A stretch of DNA of 64,000 nucleotides. Origin: Papio anubis. Taxonomy: Eukaryota; Chordata; Mammalia; Primates; Cercopithecidae. This document shows, piece after piece, positions 58,661 to 64,000 of the stretch. Positions within the stretch are counted from its first letter, which is position 1. Each line of letters opens with the position of its first letter. Location of the stretch: assembly GCF_008728515.1 (NCBI RefSeq), contig NC_044976.1, positions 212,413,467 through 212,477,466 on the forward strand. Direction: 5' to 3'. The position numbers and the translations under genes are program-made. A model generated the notes under the pieces. It ran no database searches, was not told the DNA's origin, and worked only from the letters and a program-made list of their open reading frames with translations.

Positions 58661-59185
58661 TGTCTAACAGGAGAGCCCCAACTCTAAGAGCCACCAGCAA
58701 GCTTTGACATGCAAATGCAGGCCATCAGACACTGGGTCCACCCAAATATGGAGATTCCAGCCCTTTTCTTCCTGGCCCCAACAGGTGCCTGGCAAGATGG
58801 CTGCCCCCACATATCCCTACGTGTTTAGAACATCATGGCGCCCTGCATTTGCATCTTAAAAGGCTAGAGTGGGAATTTTTTCGCAGGCTATGTGAATGAC
58901 ATGCCTGGTCAAATCAATCCTCTGAGTTCTATGCAAGTCAGACACCGCCTCCTCCAGTCTCCTCATGTAACTAGCCGCTTACACCACACACACCCCCTTC
59001 CCCCCACACCCCCTCCCCGCTGGGGTTTTCTCTCTGTTCAAATCCCCTCTCCCTCTCTGTACAGGGAAGCTGTTTTCTTCTTCCTTCCTTCTTTCTTGTA
59101 TATTAAACTTTTCACTCCTTAAAACCACTCCAGGTGTGTCCATGTCGTTTTGTCCAAATGTGTGCTAGACCAAGAACCCTGGTGT
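58661..59185 (+). mobile_element. Solo ERV1-type LTR
   Basis: 'caagatggctgcccccacat', 'agacaccgcctcctccagtc' and 'ttcttgtatattaaactttt' follow an LTR plan with an ATTAAA signal (59102-59107). Two octamer sites occur (ATGCAAAT at 58709, ATTTGCAT at 58847), and 'cttaaaagg' follows the second. No viral gene is present. The family is not named and the right end is approximate. Confidence 0.7.
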
Positions 59186-59664
59186 TCCTCCAGTCATCTG
59201 AGCCGTATCATTATCTCATTCTATTTTTGATAGCACTAACCACCACCATACCCTGCTCCATCAGAGCACTCATCCTCCCGAGCTCTGTGAATGGCTCAGG
59301 ATGCACGAGTGAGAGAAAAATGTAGCCAAGTGAGGAGGCAGAGAGAAACTGCCTCCTGGTAACACAGTGTACGCCCCTGGATCAAGCCGTGCCTGAAGGC
59401 AGTTTATTCTGAACTTTTACAATAAGTGCTCTTTTTATTTAAATCATTTTGGATTGGGTTTTTGTTGACTTGTAAGCAAAAGCACACTATGATAAAAGGG
59501 GATACAAGACAAGTATCACAAATCCAGAAATGGGGAGGGCCCAACCCCAGAGCCCAGGCCAGTCAGAGAAGTGAAGAAACAGACAGCATCTGAGATGCCT
59601 GTGCCCAGTATCCAGGGGCTGGGTCCATGATCTTTCAGCCTTAATATGCAGGAGATCCCTGTGG
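59186..59664. other. Unassigned sequence
   Basis: 'ttctatttttgatagcacta' near 59220 weakly recalls an L2. Otherwise nothing recognised. Confidence 0.4.
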
Positions 59665-59812
59665 GGAACTTTATAACATCGTAGATTCCCACTCATCCCC
59701 GCAGCCAATTCTGATCCTTAAGTCTGGAAGGGGAACCAGAGGTCTGGTTTTTAACCAATATCCAGGCAATTTGAAAGCAGATAACGCAGATAATACTTTG
59801 AGAAACACTTCC
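59665..59812. mobile_element. MER5-like hAT DNA transposon fragment
   Basis: 'gaaccagaggtctggttttt', 'ccaggcaatttgaaagcaga' and the terminus 'actttgagaaacact' fit a MER5-type end. Confidence 0.6.
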
Positions 59813-60124
59813 CTACACTCTGAGCTGGGAGTTAAAGGACAGGGTTCCAGCCTCTGCAGTGAGGCAGTGGCAAGAGCTCCGTGGGCGGGAAGAATATTAG
59901 ACCAGAGCTTAGAACAGGACTGCAGAAGCAAGCATGGAATGGAAGCGCATCTGGTGATTTGTCAGACACCGCCTCCTCCTGCAGATCACAGGCAATGATT
60001 TTTGGAAACTCATCACACAACAGTTTGAAGCAGCGGGAACAGTGATTTGATCCAAAGTGCCATGTGAACACGTCTGAGTCTACAAATGCTTTCATAGGTC
60101 AATCTAAGCTGTTCCTCCCAACCA
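59813..60124. other. Unassigned sequence
   Basis: About 310 bp; nothing recognised. Confidence 0.5.
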
Positions 60125-60255
60125 ACTTGCCTGGCAATGAGAGATTAGGAAATTAAAACTCAGAGTGTCTAAATAGCATGCACAAAGCCACACAGCTCAC
60201 TGCTTCAGTAGCCAAGACCTGGGTCCCGGTCTGTCTGACACCAAATCCCACACTT
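60125..60255 (+). repeat. MIR SINE fragment
   Basis: 'aaagccacacagctcactgc' and 'agacctgggtcccggtctg' are the MIR 3' half. Confidence 0.75.
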
Positions 60256-60408
60256 TTCAAATAATTCTCCCTTCCACTGGGGGAAGGGCTGGGTCTCAGG
60301 AAAAGTCTAAGGGACACACAGTGTAGGGATCAGTGAGACCCTGCTCAGCAGGCCCAGATGAGGGAAGGGGGTGTTCTACCTGACTGCGTAGGAAGGCAGG
60401 GCCATTTT

Positions 60409-60446
60409 ATTTTATTTTATTTTATTTTATTTTATTTTATTTTTTC
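60409..60446 (-). repeat. (AAAAT)n tail of the transduction unit
   Basis: On the plus strand this is about eight ATTTT units ending in a run of T. It begins directly after the left target duplication, where a retroelement tail is expected. Confidence 0.85.
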
Positions 60447-60988
60447 ACTTTTTACCATGATATGCAATTACCTTGGTCTAGCACACATTTGGAGAGACAA
60501 ACTTCTCACACGAAGAGGTTTCAAGTGGATACTCACAAAACATAAGCTCGTGCAATAGGAACAGTAGGTGGCTATGAAATCATTACAGCAGTACAATAGG
60601 TACCAAAATTTATTTTATGCAGTTATGATTTAATACTGCCTCTTTACATTTGTTTATATTTCTCTTGACTGTGAATGATACCATGTACAGTCTGTAAGTA
60701 TGTGTATAAGTTTAGATAAATTTCAACTTTATATAATAAATATATGTATATCTTGTGGTACTATATGATAAAATAGACTAGCATCCACATATATTTTGTG
60801 TATTCATCACATACCTAATTTTTTTCTTAATTTCTTTTTCAATATTTCTAGACTATACAGTCAATCTATGAGGTTTTTTCGAATTGTCACAAATCTTCAA
60901 AAAATGTTTCCAATGTATTTATTTTTTAAAACCTGTTTATAAAGGAACCCACACAATTGAGAACCATGTTGTTCAAGGGTCAACTATA
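60447..60988. mobile_element. Tigger2/MER2-type DNA transposon, cut at left by the tail
   Basis: 'ttatgcagttatgatttaat', 'tgaatgataccatgtacagt' and the inverted terminus 'gttcaagggtcaacta' before TA (60988) identify a Tigger2/MER2-like element. Its left end is cut by the A-rich tail, consistent with polyadenylation inside it at a source locus. Confidence 0.8.
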
Positions 60989-61009
60989 TAATCAATTAAA
61001 AAAGCACAA

Positions 61010-61287
61010 GGCTGAGTGCAGTGGCTCACACTTGTAATCCCAGCACTTTGGGAGGCCGAAGCAGGTAGATCGCTTGAGTCCAAGAATTCGAGACCAGCCT
61101 GGGCAACACAGAGAGAGTCTGTCTCTACAAAAAATACAAAAATTAGCCAGGTGTGGTGGTGCGCTACTCGGGAGGCTGATGCGAGAGAATTGCTTGAGTC
61201 GGAGGCAGAGGTTGCAGTGAGCAGAGATCACGCCACTACCCTCAAGCCTGGAAGACAGAGTGAGAACTTGTCTCCAAAAAAAAAAAC
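61010..61287 (+). mobile_element. AluJ within transduced segment
   Basis: Diverged Alu with 'agatcgcttgagtccaagaa'. Flanks near 60998 and 61288 (aaaaaag-acaa) look like its own older target duplication. Confidence 0.92.
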
Positions 61288-61317
61288 AAAAAAGTACAAC
61301 TCAATAAAAATGAGCAA

Positions 61318-61660
61318 ATACTAAAAAATAATTCCTAGGGAAAAATGGCTAATAAACCTATAGGAATATGAGAAAACATTAGTGATCAATGAAACACAAA
61401 AGTAAATGAGATGCAATTTCAACCCCTCAAATTGGCAAAAGTTTAAAAGCCTGACCATATGGAGCAATGAGAGATCTTGTGTATTGTTGGGAGGGTAAAA
61501 TTGTGCAGTTGCTCTGGAGGACAATTTGATCTTATCTAGTAAGGTGAAGATGCGCATCTTCTGCAATCCACCAATTCTACTCCTCAGTACATACCCTAAA
61601 AAATTCTCACACAGACCACCATGAGACACGCACAAGAGTCATTGTACTATTGTTAATATC
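61318..61660 (+). mobile_element. Old L1M fragment within transduced segment
   Basis: 'gagatgcaatttcaacccct' and 'ctattgttaatatcaatgag' correspond to the end of an ancient L1 ORF2. Confidence 0.75.
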
Positions 61661-61667
61661 AATGAGT

Positions 61668-61750
61668 GGTTCATCTATAAAATGGAGATAACATTAATAC
61701 CTACTTCATAGAATTGTTGCAAGAAATAAAGGAGTTAAGACGTGTAAATT
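61668..61750 (-). repeat. MIR fragment within transduced segment
   Basis: 'tctataaaatggagataaca' and 'acctacttcatagaattgtt' are reversed MIR. It lies directly against the L1 3' end. Confidence 0.75.
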
Positions 61751-61751
61751 C

Positions 61752-62642
61752 TTTTTTTTATTATTATACTTTAAGTTCTAGGGTACATGTGCACAACATG
61801 CAGGTTTGTTACATATGTATACATGTGCCATGTTGGTGTGCTGCACCCCTTAACTCGTCATTTACATTAGGTATATCTCCTAATATCCAGAATCTATAAA
61901 GAACTCAATCAAATTTACAAGAAAAAAACAAACAACCCCATCAAAAAGTGGGCAAAAGATATGAACAGATGCTTCTCAAAAGAAGACATTCATACAGCCA
62001 ACAGATACATGAAAAAATGCTCATCATCACTCGCCATCAGAGAAATGCAAATCAAGACCACAATGAGATACCATCTCACACCAGTTAGAATGGCAATCAT
62101 TAAAAAATCAGGAAACAACAGGTGCTGGAGAGGATGTGGAGAAATAGGAACACTTTTACACTGTTGGTGGGACTGTAAACTGGTTCAACCATTGTGGAAA
62201 ACAGTGCAGCGATTCCTCAAGGATCTAGAACTAGAAATACCATTTGACCCAGCAATCCCATTACTGGGTATATACCCAAAGGATTATAAGTCATGCTGCT
62301 ATAAAGACACATGCACACATATGTTTATTGCAGCACTATTCACAATAGCAAAGACTTGGAATCAACCCAAATGTCCATCAGTGACAGACTGGATTAAGAA
62401 AATGTGGCACATATACATCATGGAATACTATGCAGCCATAAAAAAAGGATGAGTTCGTGTCCTTTGTAGGAACATGGATGCAGCTGGAAACCATCATTCT
62501 CAGCAAACTATCACAAGAACAGAAAACCAAATACTGCATGTTCTCACTCATAGGTGGGAATTGAACAATGAGATCACTTGGACACAGGAAGGGGATCATC
62601 ACACACCAGGTCCTATTGTGGGGGCGGGGGAAGGATAGCACT
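61752..62642 (-). mobile_element. L1PA-type 3' part with internal inversion
   Basis: 61752-61884 is the reversed L1 3' UTR, starting from T8 and 'attattatactttaagttct'. 61880-62642 is in plus orientation and runs from ORF2 to the 3' UTR, ending at 'gatagcact'. The two pieces meet with ctaat microhomology and together cover the L1 3' end without a gap. The plus piece encodes an ORF2 C-terminus with the CX3CX7HX4C motif (Cys codons 62123 to 62176). It then fails by a small A-run frameshift near 62443. Confidence 0.9.
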
Positions 62643-63084
62643 AGGCAGGGCCATTTTAACTTGCAGCCTCATCAACTCATCTGGCTCAGGAAATCCCAGC
62701 CCAGCTTGGGTATGCAGAGTGGAGGAAGACAGGAGCACCCTTGGAAGTGAGGACTAAGCTACGATTTTTTTTTAATCTTACCCAAATTCCCTATCTAAAG
62801 GGTCTGGGGAGTGATGCCCTACAAACCATAAATTCTCATCAGATGGATTTTATTTAACCCTATATATTGTGACTTACTTTCCAACCTGACTCTGTCATAA
62901 CATTATGACACAAAGAAGAAAATCAAAATATTTTACCCCAAAACATTGGTTTTTTTGTACATATCTTGAAATGGCCCTGTCCTTTGTGGGGGGAAATTTG
63001 TATCTGTAAAGAATCTGTTAACATAGCTAGATATTTTTCTTCCAGGCCCTCCCAATCCTAAAGAGATTAACTAAAAGTCTAGCA

Positions 63085-63370
63085 GTTTTTTGTTGTTGTT
63101 GAGACACAGTCTGACTCTGTCACCCAGGCTGGAGTGCAATGACATGATCTCGGCTCACTGCAACCTCCACCTCCTGGGTTCAAGCAATTCTTCTGCCTCA
63201 GCCTCCTGAGTAGCTGGGACTACAAGCGCCTGCAACCAAGCCTGCCTAATTTTTATATTTTTAGTAGAGACGGGGTTTCGCCATATTGGCCAGGCTGGTC
63301 TCAAACTCCTGACGTTGTGATCCACACCCACCTGTGCTGGGATTACATGCGTGAGCCACCGTGCCTGGCC
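63085..63370 (-). mobile_element. AluS
   Basis: Reverse Alu with a deletion near 63318. Perfect 10-bp target duplication (aagtctagca) at 63075-63084 and 63371-63380. Confidence 0.94.
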
Positions 63371-63600
63371 AAGTCTAGCACCTTTTAAAGATCTGAATAG
63401 GAAACATTTGTCATCTATTGTCTCTGAGGACAGCCACTATAAGACGTCAAAAGAACCTTGGTCTCCACCATCTTTTATCTTAACTTGAACATTTCCTTTC
63501 TATGGATCCCAGGTCTTTAGACAAACTCACTGAAATTTACCTATAGCCTGGGGGCACCCCTCTGCTCCCGCTTTGGTCCCGCCTTTCTGGACCAAACCAA

Positions 63601-63903
63601 GGTTTTTTGTTTTTTTTTTTTGAAATGGAGTCTCGCTCTGTCGCCCAGGCTGGAGTGCAGTGGCACAATCTAAGCTCACTGCAAGCTCCGCCTCCCGGGT
63701 TCACGCCATTCTCCTGCCTCAGCCTCCCGAGTAGCTGGGACTACAAGCACCCGCCACCTCGCCTGGCTAATTTTTTGTATTTTTTAGTAGAGACGGGGTT
63801 TCACCGTGTTAGCCAGGATGGTCTCCATCTCCTGACCTCGTGATCCGCCCGTCTCGGCCTCCCAAAGTGCTGGGATTATAGGCGTGAACCACTGCGCCCG
63901 GCC
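63601..63903 (-). mobile_element. Young AluY (YR-like)
   Basis: Close to consensus, with 'gccacctcgcctggctaatt' and 'tcgtgatccgcccgtctcgg'. The 'cacctcgcc' variant again points to an Old World monkey lineage. Confidence 0.93.
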
Positions 63904-64000
63904 CCAGTGTATTTCTTAAATATACTTGATTGATGTCTCATGCTTTTCTAAAATGCATAAAAGCAAGCTGCACCCCCACCACCTTGGACACATGTTCTCA

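Larger units (their letters stand above)
60394..62657 (-). mobile_element. L1 retrotransposition unit with 3' transduction and twin-priming inversion
   Basis: The perfect direct repeat aggcagggccatttt lies at 60394-60408 and 62643-62657, and the right copy is followed by AA, giving TTTT/AA. The first A after the left copy also matches, so the repeat could be read as 16 bases. Between the copies, read on the minus strand, are an inverted L1 segment (62642-61880), the L1 3' end with an A8 run (61884-61752), about 1.3 kb containing MIR, old L1, AluJ and Tigger2 sequence (61751-60447), and an (AAAAT)n tail (60446-60409). I infer one event in which L1 transcription read past its own weak poly(A) site and carried downstream DNA. 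The inner L1 has no target duplication of its own, which supports the outer borders. Confidence 0.82.
62770..64000 (+). mobile_element. ERV-type LTR, interrupted by two Alus, running off the window
   Basis: 'ttccaggccctcccaatcct', 'tgaataggaaacatttgtca', 'cctttctggaccaaaccaa' and 'tcttaaatatacttgattga' followed by 'atgcataaaagcaagctgc' are in LTR order, with a TATA-like 'cataaaag' near 63956. The family is not named and the left end is approximate. No viral gene is visible. Confidence 0.65.

Noticed and set aside
1..64000. tRNA, snRNA, Y RNA and 5S rRNA genes or copies
   Set aside because: I looked for the familiar cores on both strands and saw none. A covariance-model scan would be needed to exclude degraded copies.

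Overview
This window is nuclear DNA of a catarrhine primate, most probably an Old World monkey. About forty Alu elements lie within 64 kb, which places it in primates. Two of the youngest (22148-22456, 63601-63903) carry variants that I associate with cercopithecid AluYR subfamilies rather than with human AluY. I found no convincing protein-coding exon, RNA gene or processed gene copy. Nearly every open reading frame falls in an Alu, an L1 or low-complexity sequence. The window reads as intergenic or deep intronic DNA built from layers of transposon insertions. Family names were assigned by eye from remembered consensus sequences. Broad class calls are firm; subfamily calls are tentative.

Layout. 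0-10 kb: ancient MIR and MaLR LTR copies, several Alus, and GA- and GATA-type microsatellites. 10.3-20 kb: a nested stack in which an L2 was split by another old repeat, and its 3' end was then hit by a near full-length L1 (12331-20003). That L1 has an approximately matching target-site duplication, decayed ORF1 and ORF2, and two Alus inside. 20-25.8 kb: mostly unassigned sequence with a palindromic CRE-like site at 24634. 25.8-28.6 kb: an old L1 on the minus strand. 28.6-42 kb: Alus, L2 copies, an MER5-like DNA transposon split by an LTR, a second LTR of the same family in opposite orientation, and a third unrelated LTR. 42-60 kb: old LINE fragments, MIRs, a Tigger-type short element, a cluster with a closely spaced inverted Alu pair, MaLR and ERV1-type LTRs, and a strong G-quadruplex motif.

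The most notable item is at 60.4-62.66 kb. A perfect 15-base direct repeat, with an L1-endonuclease-type TTTT/AA site at its right copy, brackets 2.23 kb. Read on the minus strand this holds an inverted L1 5' part, the L1 3' end with its own A-run, about 1.3 kb of foreign flanking DNA (MIR, old L1, AluJ, Tigger2) and an A-rich tail. This is what one L1 retrotransposition event would leave if it combined twin-priming inversion with a long 3' transduction. The window ends inside an LTR interrupted by two Alus.
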